DNA of 64,000 nt from Janibacter indicus (GCF_900176385.1 NZ_FWXN01000001.1:124001-188000), one strand, 5' to 3'. Shown: positions 19,361 to 31,661, numbered from the stretch's first letter. Numbers and translations are program-made. The notes: generated by a model not told the origin, from the sequence alone.

Positions 19361-19384
19361 CCTCTCCCACCCTCTGGAGCCCAC

Positions 19385-19807
19385 ATGACCGACCAACTCT
19401 CAGTCCTCTACGTCTGCGTACACAACGCCGGCCGCTCCCAGATGGCCGCCGCCTACACGCGCACTCTCTCTGGCGGCGCTGTCGAGGTGCGTTCGGCCGG
19501 ATCGGCACCCGCCGACACGATCAACCCTGCCGTCCGAGAAGCGATGCTCGAGGAGGGCATCGACCTGTCTGCGGAGACGCCCAAGATCCTCACGACCGAA
19601 GCCGTCGAGGCCTCCGACGTCGTCATCACGATGGGCTGCGGTGACACCTGCCCGATCTTCCCCGGCAAGCGCTACGAGGACTGGACGCTCGATGACCCAG
19701 CCGGGCAGGGCGTCGAAGCGGTGCGCCCGATCCGCGACAACATCCGAGCGCGAGTCGGCGAACTCCTCGACTCCCTCGGCATCGAGCAAGTTGAGGCCAG
19801 CTCGTGA
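19385..19807 (+). CDS. arsC: Arsenate reductase, three-cysteine type without N-terminal domain
   Basis: This 140-residue low-molecular-weight phosphatase fold has P-loop Cys11 (VCVHNAGRSQM) and Cys85/Cys89 in MGCGDTCPIFPGKRYEDW. It is closely related to the C-terminal domain of the gene before it, so the pair probably arose by duplication with loss or gain of the helical domain. It reduces arsenate to arsenite for Acr3. It is 24 bases after the previous stop and overlaps the next gene by 4 bases. Confidence 0.9.
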   Translation: MTDQLSVLYVCVHNAGRSQMAAAYTRTLSGGAVEVRSAGSAPADTINPAVREAMLEEGIDLSAETPKILTTEAVEASDVVITMGCGDTCPIFPGKRYEDWTLDDPAGQGVEAVRPIRDNIRARVGELLDSLGIEQVEASS

Positions 19808-20220
19808 GCGCGCGCCCATCCGTGCTCTTCGTATGCGTCAAGAACGGCGGCAAGTCCCAGATGGCTGCCGCCCTCATGCGCCAGCGCCACGGCGAAGCCG
19901 TCGACGTGTACTCCGCCGGCACCCGCCCCGGCGGAATGCTCAACGCAGCGTCCGTCGCCTCGCTCGAAGAGGTCGGGGCCAGCGTCACTGGTGAGCACCC
20001 CAAGCCCATCGACCCTGCCCTGCTCGACACCGTCGACCGCGTCATCATCCTCGGCGAAGAGGCACACATCGACCATCCGGGCAATGCCCAGATCGACCGG
20101 TGGATCACCGATGAACCCTCCACTCGAGGCGTCGAGGGCCACGAGCGCATGGCACTGATCCGCGACGACATCACTTCCCGGGTCGATGCCCTGGCAACGG
20201 ACCTGAGCCAAGAGGCTTGA
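19804..20220 (+). CDS. arsC2: Single-cysteine arsenate reductase (mycothiol-dependent type)
   Basis: This 138-residue phosphatase fold has one cysteine only (Cys11 in VCVKNGGKSQMAAAL). The usual GCGDxCP pair is replaced by ILGEEAHIDHP. This pattern, with WITDEPSTRGVEGHERM, matches C. glutamicum ArsC1/ArsC2, which transfer arsenate to mycothiol and need mycoredoxin. The match is by recall. The GTG start overlaps the preceding stop. It is the last gene of the arsenic operon; I see no clear terminator after it. Confidence 0.88.
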   Translation: MSARPSVLFVCVKNGGKSQMAAALMRQRHGEAVDVYSAGTRPGGMLNAASVASLEEVGASVTGEHPKPIDPALLDTVDRVIILGEEAHIDHPGNAQIDRWITDEPSTRGVEGHERMALIRDDITSRVDALATDLSQEA

Positions 20221-20242
20221 GGTACCCAATTTGCTAGCCATT

Positions 20243-20289
20243 CGCGACCTACTCGCGCTCTTCGAATACGAAATGTTGCCAGTGTGCCG
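20243..20289. repeat. Left copy of a diverged 47-bp direct repeat flanking cmtR-cadD
   Basis: The copy shares TTCGAATA, GCCAGT and GCCG blocks in register with 21740-21786 (22 of the central 29 bases identical by hand alignment). On the minus strand it reads AHWQHFVFEERE-stop. Confidence 0.45.
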
Positions 20290-20423
20290 CCCGCGGTCAT
20301 CGCGAGCATTCTGGGGATTCTCCCCAACACGGCTCAACTGTGGGCGGAGCAGGCCGGAGCGAACTGGCTGACTTATGGTCCGACCAGGGAGTCGCCCTAG
20401 CTAGGCTGACGCCTGCGACCGAG

Positions 20424-20451
20424 TGTTCAGTGCGCGCTGTATAGTTCAGTG
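20424..20451 (+). promoter_or_regulatory. cmtR promoter and operator (leaderless)
   Basis: Two direct copies of GTTCAGTGC (20424-20432 and 20443-20451) lie 19 bases apart. The -10 box TATAGT (20440-20445) lies between and over them and ends 7 bases before ATG 20453. The second copy continues as the inverted repeat TCAG-TGCATG-CTGA across the start codon. A repressor bound here would block polymerase. Confidence 0.55.
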
Positions 20452-20452
20452 C

Positions 20453-20812
20453 ATGCTGATTATTGCTTCGCGTCTCGACGTGATGAACCGCCTGGGTCGT
20501 GCACTGGCCGACCCCACTCGATCCCGGATCATCTTGACCCTGCTCGACCATCCCGCTTACCCGGCGGAACTGGCCCGAGATCTGGACCTGACACGCCCGA
20601 ACGTGTCCAACCACCTGGCATGCCTGCGCGATTGCGGGATCGTCGTCTCCGAGCCCGAGGGTCGTCGGACACGATATGAGATCGCCGATTCGCACCTGGC
20701 GCAGGCGCTGACGGCACTGGTCGATGCCACCCTGGCAGTGGACGAAGACGCCCCGTGCATCGATCCCGCCTGCTCGCTTCCCGGATGCGACGCAGCTGGG
20801 GAGGGCGCATGA
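20453..20812 (+). CDS. cmtR: Cd(II)/Pb(II)-sensing ArsR-family repressor CmtR
   Basis: This 119-residue winged-helix protein has its cysteines at exactly the metal-ligand positions of M. tuberculosis CmtR: Cys57 and Cys61 in HLACLRDCGIV and Cys102 in the C-terminal DAPCIDP. This numbering supports ATG 20453, which lies 7 bases after TATAGT. Two further cysteines (ACSLPGC) follow at the C-terminus. Metal binding should release the operator and allow cmtR-cadD transcription. It overlaps cadD as ATGA. Confidence 0.92.
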   Translation: MLIIASRLDVMNRLGRALADPTRSRIILTLLDHPAYPAELARDLDLTRPNVSNHLACLRDCGIVVSEPEGRRTRYEIADSHLAQALTALVDATLAVDEDAPCIDPACSLPGCDAAGEGA

Positions 20813-21411
20813 TCCTCACCTCGGTCTTGCAGGCGATGGGCCTGTTCGCAGCGACCAACATCGACGACATCATCGTGCTCTCCCTCTTCTTCGCGCGAGG
20901 GGCAGGCCAGCGCGGCACTACCGCCCGCATTCTGGCCGGCCAGTACCTCGGGTTCGCCGGCATCCTCGGTGCCGCGGTCCTGGTGACCATCGGCGCCGGA
21001 GCATTCCTGCCCTCGGCAGCCATCCCGTACTTCGGTCTCATTCCTCTGGGCCTCGGCCTCTGGGCCGCATGGCAGGCCTGGCGCGGAGACGATGACGACG
21101 ATGATGACGAGGCCAAGGTTGCCGGCAAGAAGGTCGGCGTGTGGACAGTCGCAGGCGTCACCCTTGCCAACGGCGGCGACAACATCGGCGTCTACACCCC
21201 TGTCTTCCTCAGCGTGGAACCTCTCGCAGTAGTCGCCTACTGCATCGTCTTCCTCGCGCTCGTCGCGGTCCTGGTGGCCCTGGCGAAGTTCGTCGCCACC
21301 CGCCCCCCGATCGCCGAAGTGCTCGAACGCTGGGAGCACATCCTCTTCCCCATCGTTCTCATCGGCCTCGGCATCGTGATCCTCGTCAGCGGCGGAGCCT
21401 TCGGACTCTGA
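20809..21411 (+). CDS. cadD: CadD-family cadmium resistance transporter
   Basis: This 200-residue membrane protein of five to six helices has the CadD/LysE-like features ATNIDDIIVLSLFFARG near the N-terminus and VTLANGGDNIGVYTPVF in the middle. A cytoplasmic loop carries a run of seven aspartates (about residues 92-98) that could bind cations. It is co-transcribed with cmtR, whose stop it overlaps; GGGGAGGG lies just before the ATG. The direction (efflux or sequestration) is inferred from the family. Confidence 0.88.
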   Translation: MILTSVLQAMGLFAATNIDDIIVLSLFFARGAGQRGTTARILAGQYLGFAGILGAAVLVTIGAGAFLPSAAIPYFGLIPLGLGLWAAWQAWRGDDDDDDDEAKVAGKKVGVWTVAGVTLANGGDNIGVYTPVFLSVEPLAVVAYCIVFLALVAVLVALAKFVATRPPIAEVLERWEHILFPIVLIGLGIVILVSGGAFGL

Positions 21412-21739
21412 CGTAGCGGCAGCGATCCAAACGGCCCCGACCGGGCGCACCCCTCTCGGTTCAGACCGCGACACCTACCTGCAGCCAGGGAGAGTCGCTC
21501 GATCATGAGCGGGGAAAGGCGTCTCATTGACCACCGAGCAACGATGTACCGCACCATCGACCGGAGCGAAGAAGATGAGGTGTCGACAATGAGGGAGGGT
21601 CTCGGTGACTGCGGCGGGTCCAGCGACGGCCTCGAGTGGTCGGCCGTGTGGCGGCTGGCATGACCTACTTCGGCCTCGCGGTCACTGGACTCGTGGGGAG
21701 CGGAACTGGCAGGGCTTAACGGCCTCGGATGCTCGCGAG

Positions 21740-21786
21740 CACGAGCTATTCGTGCAGTTCGAATATGTGACGTCGCCAGTAGGCCG
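21740..21786. repeat. Right copy of the diverged 47-bp direct repeat
   Basis: It pairs with 20243-20289. On the minus strand it reads AYWRRHIFELHE-stop, the same A-x-W-x4-F-E-x2-E-stop pattern as the left copy, so both may be the 3' end of one vanished gene. Confidence 0.45.
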
Positions 21787-21794
21787 ACACGTCC

Positions 21795-21830
21795 CGACGG
21801 CCCGTCACGCTCGCGCGTGGCGGGCCGTCG
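21795..21830. terminator. Strong hairpin, probable terminator
   Basis: CGACGGCCCG (21795-21804) pairs with CGGGCCGTCG (21821-21830), with an inner ACGC/GCGT stem and loop TCGC. It could end the cmtR-cadD transcript or a lost gene. Confidence 0.55.
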
Positions 21831-21922
21831 GCGTCTGGTGGTCGACTCGTGCGGCATGGCCGCGAGGATGCAGCACGACGTGACCACCTGATGACCCTCG
21901 GGGCGGATGATCGCTTTCTGGG

Positions 21923-21944
21923 TATAACATCGTCATATGGCGAT
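21923..21944 (+). promoter_or_regulatory. Promoter and operator of the ArsR/CDF module
   Basis: TATAAC (21923-21928) lies 8 bases before ATG 21937. The imperfect palindrome ATCGTCATATGGCGAT (21929-21944) spans the start codon and is a likely repressor site. Confidence 0.45.
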
Positions 21945-22218
21945 GAATGAGCTAACGCTGGTCTTCCACGCGCTGTCCGAGCCGACCCGGCTGGCGCTGC
22001 TCGAGCACCTGCGCAGCGGCGAGCACCGGGTGCGCGACCTCGTCGACCACATGGGGCTGGCGCAGTCCACGGTGAGCGTGCACCTGGCCTGCCTGCGCGA
22101 TGCAGGTCTCGTGCAGGTCCGGGCCGAAGGGAGGGCCAGCTGGTTCTCCTTTCGTCATCCGGAGGGTCTGCGCGAGCTGCTGCGCTGCGCCGAGGCGCTG
22201 GCGGAGGAGGCGGCGTGA
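21937..22218 (+). CDS. ArsR-family metal-sensing repressor (CzrA-like)
   Basis: This short 93-residue winged-helix protein has ALSEPTRLALLEHL and the recognition helix GLAQSTVSVHLACLRDAGLV. It has His residues (HRVRDLVDHM, FRHPEG) but few cysteines, so a His/Asp-type Zn or Co site is more likely than a soft-metal Cys site; this is inference. The start could also be the ATG two codons later. The stop overlaps the CDF gene as GTGA. Confidence 0.8.
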   Translation: MAMNELTLVFHALSEPTRLALLEHLRSGEHRVRDLVDHMGLAQSTVSVHLACLRDAGLVQVRAEGRASWFSFRHPEGLRELLRCAEALAEEAA

Positions 22219-23171
22219 GCGGCGGGCACTCCCACACGCACGCGCCGGCCGCCGGCGGTGCCGGCAGTGCCGATCGCGGGCTGCGCAACCGCCTGGCCAT
22301 CGCCTTCGTGATCACGGCGCTCGTCGTCGTGGCCCAGGCGGTGGGGGCGCTCGTCACCGGCAGCCTCGCCCTGCTCACCGACACCGCGCACGCTCTCGCC
22401 GACTCGGCCGGGCTGCTCGTCGCCCTCGTCGCCGCGGCGATGATGCTGCGGCCCCCGAGCAGCCGACGCACCTGGGGCTTCGCGCGGATCGAGGTCATCG
22501 CGGCGCTCGGCCAGGCCTGCCTGCTCATCGTCGTCGGGCTCTACGCCGCGATCGAGGGGGTGCGCCGCCTCGTCGAGCCGACCGAGGTGCCGGGGCCGCA
22601 GCTGCTCGTCTTCGGCGTGCTCGGGCTGCTCGCCAACCTCGTCGCCATGGCTGTCCTCGCCTCCGGGCGCGGAGCCAACCTCAACATGCGCGCGGCCTTC
22701 CTCGAAGTCGTGGTCGACGCGCTCGGCTCGCTCGGGGTCATCGTCGCGGCGATCGTCATCACGACGACCGGGTTCAGCCGGGCCGACACCATCACCGGGC
22801 TCTTCATCGCCGCGCTCATCGTCCCGCGGGCGGTCGGCCTGTTGCGGGAGGCGACCCGGGTACTCATGGAGTTCGCCCCGCGAGAGGTCGACCTCGACGT
22901 CGTGCGCGCCCACGTCCTCGAGCTCGACCACGTGCGCGCGGTGCACGACCTGCACGCCTCGATGATCGGCACCGGTCTGCCGGTCATCTCCGCGCACGTC
23001 GTCATCGATGACGGGTGCTTCGAGTCGGGGCACGCGCCGCGGATCCTCGAGGAGATCCGGCAGTGCCTGCGCGAGCACTTCCCCGTCTCCTTCGACCACG
23101 CGACGATCCAGCTCGAGACCGTGGGCCTGCGCGAGCGGACCTGTGACTCGATGGAGCACCAGGCGCACTGA
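22215..23171 (+). CDS. Cation diffusion facilitator family transporter
   Basis: This 318-residue protein has six predicted helices, an N-terminal His-rich segment (GGHSHTHAPA) and a cytoplasmic C-terminal domain (HDLHASMIG, ISAHVVIDD). It exports Zn(II) or related divalent metals in exchange for protons. Helix II has TDTAHALADS (His and Asp ligands). Helix V has FLEVVVDALGS, where Glu replaces the more usual His of the HxxxD pair, which may alter metal choice. It is coupled to the ArsR-type repressor upstream. Confidence 0.9.
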   Translation: MSGGHSHTHAPAAGGAGSADRGLRNRLAIAFVITALVVVAQAVGALVTGSLALLTDTAHALADSAGLLVALVAAAMMLRPPSSRRTWGFARIEVIAALGQACLLIVVGLYAAIEGVRRLVEPTEVPGPQLLVFGVLGLLANLVAMAVLASGRGANLNMRAAFLEVVVDALGSLGVIVAAIVITTTGFSRADTITGLFIAALIVPRAVGLLREATRVLMEFAPREVDLDVVRAHVLELDHVRAVHDLHASMIGTGLPVISAHVVIDDGCFESGHAPRILEEIRQCLREHFPVSFDHATIQLETVGLRERTCDSMEHQAH

Positions 23172-23264
23172 CGCTGGGATCCCCGGCCCGGCGGCGTTGG
23201 TGTCACTTGGTCCCCCTTCTCCGGGCAACCGGGTGACAGCAAGGCCGCCAGGTGTCCGAGTGAC

Positions 23265-23493
23265 TCAGGCCGGTGGGGTGACCTCGACCTCGCGCCGGTC
23301 GCGGACGGCGACGACGAGTGCGACGAGCATGACCACGCCGATGAGGCCGAAGCCGGTGCTCAGGGCGGCGGGCCGGCTGCCGGTGGCGCCGACGACGGCG
23401 AAGGTCGCCGACGTGATGACGGCGATGCCGACCGAGGTGCCGATGCGCTGCCGGGTCTGCATGAACCCGCCCGAGCTTCCGGCGTAGGCATTC
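23265..23493 (-). pseudogene. C-terminal remnant of an MFS (DHA2-type) transporter
   Basis: About 75 codons remain, beginning NAYAGSSGGFMQTRQRIGTS and ending with one full transmembrane segment and a natural stop. The match is to the last helix of 14-helix drug exporters. The rest of the gene is missing, and the open part begins 8 bases after the stop of a TetR remnant. Confidence 0.7.
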
Positions 23494-23500
23494 CGCGACG

Positions 23501-23655
23501 TCAGTCCGGGCGCAGGCCGCGCAGGTAGACCTCGACGAGCCAGCCGCCGACATCGGGCACGAGGGCGTGGGCGGCCGCCGGCAGGGGGCGGGTGGTGACG
23601 GCCAGGCCCATCTGGAACTGCACGGCGGTGACGTCCTCGCGGACCAGGCCGGCCC
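23501..23655 (-). pseudogene. C-terminal remnant of a TetR-family regulator
   Basis: About 50 codons read LVREDVTAVQFQMGLAVTT through VPDVGGWLVEVYLRGLRPD-stop, typical of the ligand-domain end of TetR proteins. The DNA-binding part is absent. It lies next to the MFS remnant, so the pair was once a regulator-exporter unit that lost most of both genes. Confidence 0.6.
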
Positions 23656-23659
23656 CCTT

Positions 23660-23835
23660 CGCCCCCGCTCTCCGGTCTGGCCAACGGGCCCGACTGGCTG
23701 CCCGGTGTCTGGGGTGAGGTTGGTCAGCTGCTGCCCATCGGCGCCGCCGGCTCTCTCGTGCGCTCGGTCGCCTACTTCGACGGCGGCGGCGCGACGTCGC
23801 ACCTCGTCGTCCCGCGGGGTGTGTGCAACTGGTAG
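23660..23835 (+). pseudogene. C-terminal remnant of a DUF3533/ABC-2-like membrane protein
   Basis: The plus strand reads LSGLANGPDWLPGVWGEVG then LVRSVAYFDGGGATSHLVV and stops at TAG. The LPxGxxGSLxRSVAYFDG pattern is the conserved end of YhgE/SNG1-like membrane proteins. There is no start. The left break lies at a copy of CCCCCTTCG, directly against the TetR remnant. Confidence 0.55.
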
Positions 23836-23836
23836 C

Positions 23837-23879
23837 CCTGGGCGCCGGCGACGCTCCTCAGCGAGCGCCGGCGCCCAGG
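23837..23879 (+). terminator. Terminator hairpin after the remnants
   Basis: A perfect 14-bp stem, CCTGGGCGCCGGCG with its complement, and a 15-base loop. Confidence 0.7.
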
Positions 23880-23950
23880 ACTACCGGTTCAACACACAAC
23901 CATCGGTCGGCACAGTGACGACGGGGCGACCCGACCCGACCGTCGGCTCG

Positions 23951-23956
23951 TAGACT
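23951..23956 (+). promoter_or_regulatory. Probable -10 box of the cysteine desulfurase operon
   Basis: TAGACT ends 7 bases before ATG 23964; there is no ribosome-binding site, so the mRNA is likely leaderless. Confidence 0.4.
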
Positions 23957-23963
23957 TCATCCG

Positions 23964-25148
23964 ATGACCACCTACCTCGACCACGCGGCGACCACGCCGA
24001 TGACTCCCGCTGCCCGGGAGGCGATGGTCGAGCAGCTCGCGCTCACCGGCAACGCCTCCAGCCTCCACGGCCCCGGCCGCGACGCGCGCCGGGTCGTCGA
24101 GGAGTCGCGCGAGCGCATCGCCGCCGCCCTCGGTGCGCGACCGAGCGAGATCGTCTTCACCTCCGGCGGGACCGAGGCCGACAACCTCGCCATCACCGGC
24201 TCGCTCCGTGCGGCACGGGCGGCGGACCCCCTTCGTCATCGGGTCGTCGTGAGCGGTGTCGAGCACCACGCGGTCCTCGACGTCGTCGACCACGCGGTCG
24301 AGCACGAGGGCGCGCAGGCGACCTTCGTGGCGCCGGGGGAGTGCGGCACCGTCCAGCCCGATGCCGTGCGTGCCGCGATCGAGGAGGACCCCGCGAGCGT
24401 CGGGCTCGTCTCCGTCATGTGGGCCAACAACGAGGTCGGCACCGTCCAGGACGTCACCACGATGGCGGCCATCGCCCACGAGCACGGGCTGGCCTTCCAC
24501 AGCGACGCGGTCCAGGCCGCTGGCCACCTTCCCGTCGACTTCGCCGCGAGCGGCATCGACCTGATGAGCGTCAGCGCGCACAAGTTCGGCGGGCCGCTCG
24601 GCATCGGGGCGCTCGTCGCCAAGCGCGACGCCCGGCTCGTCGCCCTGAGCCACGGCGGCGGGCAGGAGCGCGGCGTGCGCTCGGGCACCCTCGACGTGCC
24701 GGCCATCCGGGGCTTCGCGGTCGCCCTCACCGAGGCCGTCGAGCAGCGCGAGGCCGAGGCCGCCCGCGTCGGCGCCCTGCGCGACCGCTTCCTCGCCGGC
24801 ACCCAGGCGCTCGACCTCGGCATCCGGGTCACCGGCTGCTGGGAGCCCGGCGACGTGACGACCCGCCTGCCGGGCAATGCGCACATCACCATCCCGGGCT
24901 GCGAGGGCGACTCCATGCTCTACCTGCTCGACGCCGCCGGCGTCGCGGTCTCGACCGGCTCGGCCTGCCAGGCCGGCATCCCGCAGCCCTCGCACGTCGT
25001 CCTCGCGATGGGGCGCTCCGAGGAGGAGGCGCGCGGCTCCCTGCGCGTGTCCTTCGGCTGGACCTCCACCGAGGCCGACGTCGACGCCGTGCTCGCCGCC
25101 CTGCCCGAGGCCATCGCCCGCGCGCGACGGGCCAGCGGGGCCGCCTGA
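23964..25148 (+). CDS. Cysteine desulfurase (NifS/IscS-like)
   Basis: This 394-residue PLP enzyme has [10 protein letters not shown] at the N-terminus, the cofactor lysine in [12 protein letters not shown] (about Lys206) and the persulfide cysteine in STGSACQAG (about Cys335). It takes sulfur from cysteine. The one-base overlap with mnmA (TGATG) indicates that it supplies sulfur for tRNA 2-thiolation, rather than being a general Fe-S assembly gene. Confidence 0.94.
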   Translation: MTTYLDHAATTPMTPAAREAMVEQLALTGNASSLHGPGRDARRVVEESRERIAAALGARPSEIVFTSGGTEADNLAITGSLRAARAADPLRHRVVVSGVEHHAVLDVVDHAVEHEGAQATFVAPGECGTVQPDAVRAAIEEDPASVGLVSVMWANNEVGTVQDVTTMAAIAHEHGLAFHSDAVQAAGHLPVDFAASGIDLMSVSAHKFGGPLGIGALVAKRDARLVALSHGGGQERGVRSGTLDVPAIRGFAVALTEAVEQREAEAARVGALRDRFLAGTQALDLGIRVTGCWEPGDVTTRLPGNAHITIPGCEGDSMLYLLDAAGVAVSTGSACQAGIPQPSHVVLAMGRSEEEARGSLRVSFGWTSTEADVDAVLAALPEAIARARRASGAA

Positions 25149-26263
25149 TGCGCGTCGTCGCCGCGATGAGCGGAGGCGTCGACTCAGCGGTCGCCGCCTC
25201 CCGGATGATCGAGGCCGGCCACGACGTCGTCGGGGTCCACCTCGCCCTGGCCAAGAACGCCAAGACCCTGCGCGAGGGCGCCCGCGGCTGCTGCACCATC
25301 GAGGACGCCGGTGACGCGCGCCGGGTCGCCGATCGGCTCGGCATCCCCTTCTACGTCTGGGACATGGCCACCCCCTTCGCCCGGGACGTCGTCGACGACT
25401 TCGTGGCGGAGTACGAGGCCGGCCGCACGCCCAACCCCTGCCTGCGCTGCAACGAGAAGATCAAGTTCGCCGCGCTCCTCGACAAGGCGCTGGCGCTGGG
25501 CTTCGACGCCGTCGCGACGGGGCACTACGCACAGATCGTCGACGGGCCCCACGGCCGCGAGCTGCACCGCGCCGTCGACTCCGCCAAGGACCAGTCCTAC
25601 GTCCTCGGGGTGCTCGACGAGGAGCAGCTGGCGCGCGCCTTCTTCCCCCTCGGCGACACGACGAAGCCGCAGATCCGCGAGGAGGCCGCCGCGCGCGGCT
25701 TCGCCGTGGCCAAGAAGCCCGACAGCCACGACATCTGCTTCATCTCCGACGGCGACACCCGCGGCTGGCTGACCCAGCGGCTCGGCGAGCAGCCGGGCGA
25801 GATCGTCGACGAGGGCTCCGGCGAGGTCGTCGGCGAGCACCGCGGTGCCTACGGGTTCACCGTCGGCCAGCGCCGCGGGCTGGGCCTGGACCGGTCCGAC
25901 CTCGACGGGCAGCCGCGCTACGTCACGCGGGTCGAGGCGGCGTCCAACCGGGTCTTCATCGGCACCTCGGACCTGCTCGGCACCGACGAGATCGAGGCCG
26001 ACCACGTGCGCTGGTGCGGCCCGGCGGCCTCCGGGCGGCACCGGCTCGGTGCGCAGATCCGGGCCCACGGCGAGGAGATCCCCGCCACTGCAGAGGTCGT
26101 GCCCGACGCTGCTGCCGAAGGGGGTCTGCGTCTCGTGGTCCGTCTCGACGAGGCCGTGCGCGGCGCCGCCCCCGGCCAGTCGATCGTCCTCTACGACGGC
26201 ACCCGCGTCGTCGGCTCGGGCACCATCGCCCGCGCCGGGCGCGCCGCGAGGAGGAGCGCGTGA
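25148..26263 (+). CDS. mnmA: tRNA-specific 2-thiouridylase
   Basis: This 371-residue enzyme makes 2-thiouridine at the wobble position of Glu, Gln and Lys tRNAs. The PP-loop [13 protein letters not shown] is at residues 5-17. The catalytic cysteine pair is [12 protein letters not shown] (about Cys97) and SHDICFIS (about Cys197), and [18 protein letters not shown] is typical. It is coupled to the desulfurase before it and, by GTGA overlap, to the MetE-like gene after it. Confidence 0.96.
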   Translation: MRVVAAMSGGVDSAVAASRMIEAGHDVVGVHLALAKNAKTLREGARGCCTIEDAGDARRVADRLGIPFYVWDMATPFARDVVDDFVAEYEAGRTPNPCLRCNEKIKFAALLDKALALGFDAVATGHYAQIVDGPHGRELHRAVDSAKDQSYVLGVLDEEQLARAFFPLGDTTKPQIREEAAARGFAVAKKPDSHDICFISDGDTRGWLTQRLGEQPGEIVDEGSGEVVGEHRGAYGFTVGQRRGLGLDRSDLDGQPRYVTRVEAASNRVFIGTSDLLGTDEIEADHVRWCGPAASGRHRLGAQIRAHGEEIPATAEVVPDAAAEGGLRLVVRLDEAVRGAAPGQSIVLYDGTRVVGSGTIARAGRAARRSA

Positions 26264-27273
26264 CCCGGGCGTCCGGTGTCGGGTCGTGGCCCGGCACGCG
26301 ATCGCGCGAGGCGGTCGTCGCCGTCCGCGACCTGCTCGGCGACGGCATCCCGCACCTGCCCGAGCTGCCCGCGCGGGGCGTCGGCGCCGACATGGTCGGC
26401 CGGGCCGCGGCGCTGCTCGAGGGTCTGCACGTCGAGACCCAGCCCTACGGGTGGCGATTCGCCGGTCGTCCGGGCCATGACGAAGGGAGGGCCCGCGCCC
26501 TCCTGCGCGAGGACCTCGACGAGCTCGCCGAGGCCTACGACGGCTGGTCCGGCCCGCTCAAGGTCCAGGTGACCGGGCCGTGGACGCTCGGCGCGACCAT
26601 CGAGCTGCCGCGCGGTGAGCGGGCGGTCGCCGACGACGGTGCGCGGCGCGACCTCGTCGGGTCGCTCGCCGAGGGGCTGCGTGCGCACATCGCCGACGTC
26701 GAGCGCCTCGTGCCCGGTGCCGAGATCATCGTGCAGGTCGACGAGCCGGGGCTGCCGGCGGTGCTCGAGGGGCGGCTGCCGACCGCCTCGGGCTACGGCA
26801 CGCTGCGCGCGGTCGACCGCTCGGAGGTCCGTGACGGGCTGCGCGAGGTGCTCGCCGCAGCAGGGGAGCGGACGACGCTCGTGCACTGCTGCGCCGGCGA
26901 CGTGCCGGTGCAGCTGGTGCGGGAGAGCGGTGCTCGTGGCATCTCGCTCGACACCTCGCTGCTCGACGGCGCCCGCTGGGAGCAGATCGCCGAGGCCGTC
27001 GAGGCGGGCGTGATCCTGTGGGCGGGCGCCGTGCCGACGACCGGCGGCGACTGGCGCACGGCACGGCAGCGGCTCGTCGGAGCCTGGCAGCGGATCGGCC
27101 TGCCGGTCTCCGCGCTCGCGGACGTCGTCGTCACACCGGCGTGCGGACTGGCGGGGGCTCGCCCCTTCGAGGCTCGTTCCTCGCGCCTCAGGACACCGCC
27201 TTCGTCCGCCGTGGCAGCGGTGCGGACCACGACGGATCTTGCCTTGGCACTCACCGACCTCGCCGCCGGCTGA
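26260..27273 (+). CDS. MetE C-terminal-like (cobalamin-independent methionine synthase family) protein
   Basis: This 337-residue protein resembles only the catalytic half of Met[56 protein letters not shown] and [11 protein letters not shown]. It keeps the His/Cys/Glu/Cys-type Zn ligands (HCC, PACG), so methyl transfer to a thiol is plausible; the substrate is unknown. The GTG follows GAGGAG. Residues about 302-316 ([14 protein letters not shown]), just after the last Zn cysteine, are encoded by a dispersed repeat copy. Confidence 0.85.
   Translation: MTRASGVGSWPGTRSREAVVAVRDLLGDGIPHLPELPARGVGADMVGRAAALLEGLHVETQPYGWRFAGRPGHDEGRARALLREDLDELAEAYDGWSGPLKVQVTGPWTLGATIELPRGERAVADDGARRDLVGSLAEGLRAHIADVERLVPGAEIIVQVDEPGLPAVLEGRLPTASGYGTLRAVDRSEVRDGLREVLAAAGERTTLVHCCAGDVPVQLVRESGARGISLDTSLLDGARWEQIAEAVEAGVILWAGAVPTTGGDWRTARQRLVGAWQRIGLPVSALADVVVTPACGLAGARPFEARSSRLRTPPSSAVAAVRTTTDLALALTDLAAG
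27163..27206 (-). repeat. Dispersed repeat copy inside the MetE-like gene
   Basis: CCCTTCGAGGCTCG, then CCTCAGGACA and CGCCTTCG. It differs from the copy at 37117-37159 at only 3 of 42 positions. It is in reverse orientation to the glgP copy. Confidence 0.8.
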
Positions 27274-27288
27274 GCCACCCGCCCCGGC

Positions 27289-27361
27289 GGGAAAACCGCG
27301 AATGGCCTGGAAACCCGGAGATGACCGCGCAATTGCACGGTCATCTCCGGTTTTCCCGGCC
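27289..27361. terminator. Bidirectional hairpin between convergent MetE-like gene and fadD
   Basis: GGAGATGACCG pairs with CGGTCATCTCC and extends outward with GGAAA/TTTCC arms (27309-27327 with 27338-27356). An upstream GGGAAAACCG (27289-27298) is an exact complement of CGGTTTTCCC (27348-27357) and could compete for the same right arm. Confidence 0.7.
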
Positions 27362-27385
27362 AGCGGGTCGAGGGACGAGGGGGCG

Positions 27386-31661
<4,276 letters not shown>

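Larger units (their letters stand above)
20221..20452. other. AT-richer intergenic stretch before cmtR
   Basis: These 232 bases have visibly lower GC than their surroundings and no convincing gene. They hold one copy of a diverged 47-base sequence (20243-20289) and, at the right end, the cmtR promoter and operator. Confidence 0.6.
21412..21936. other. 525-base region with no supported gene
   Basis: Codon use in every short frame is unlike the genome. It contains the right copy of the 47-bp repeat (21740-21786), a strong hairpin (21795-21830), and the promoter of the next module. It is probably a junction or decayed mobile DNA between two metal modules. Confidence 0.5.

Noticed and set aside
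21505-21663. 52-codon plus-strand frame between cadD and the next repressor
   Set aside because: No ribosome-binding site or -10 box at the right distance, atypical codons, and no recognisable motif.
20261-21765. TTCGAATA at both ends of the cmtR-cadD cassette as tRNA T-loops or tRNA attachment sites
   Set aside because: No acceptor stem, anticodon arm or CCA-compatible 3' end can be built around either copy.
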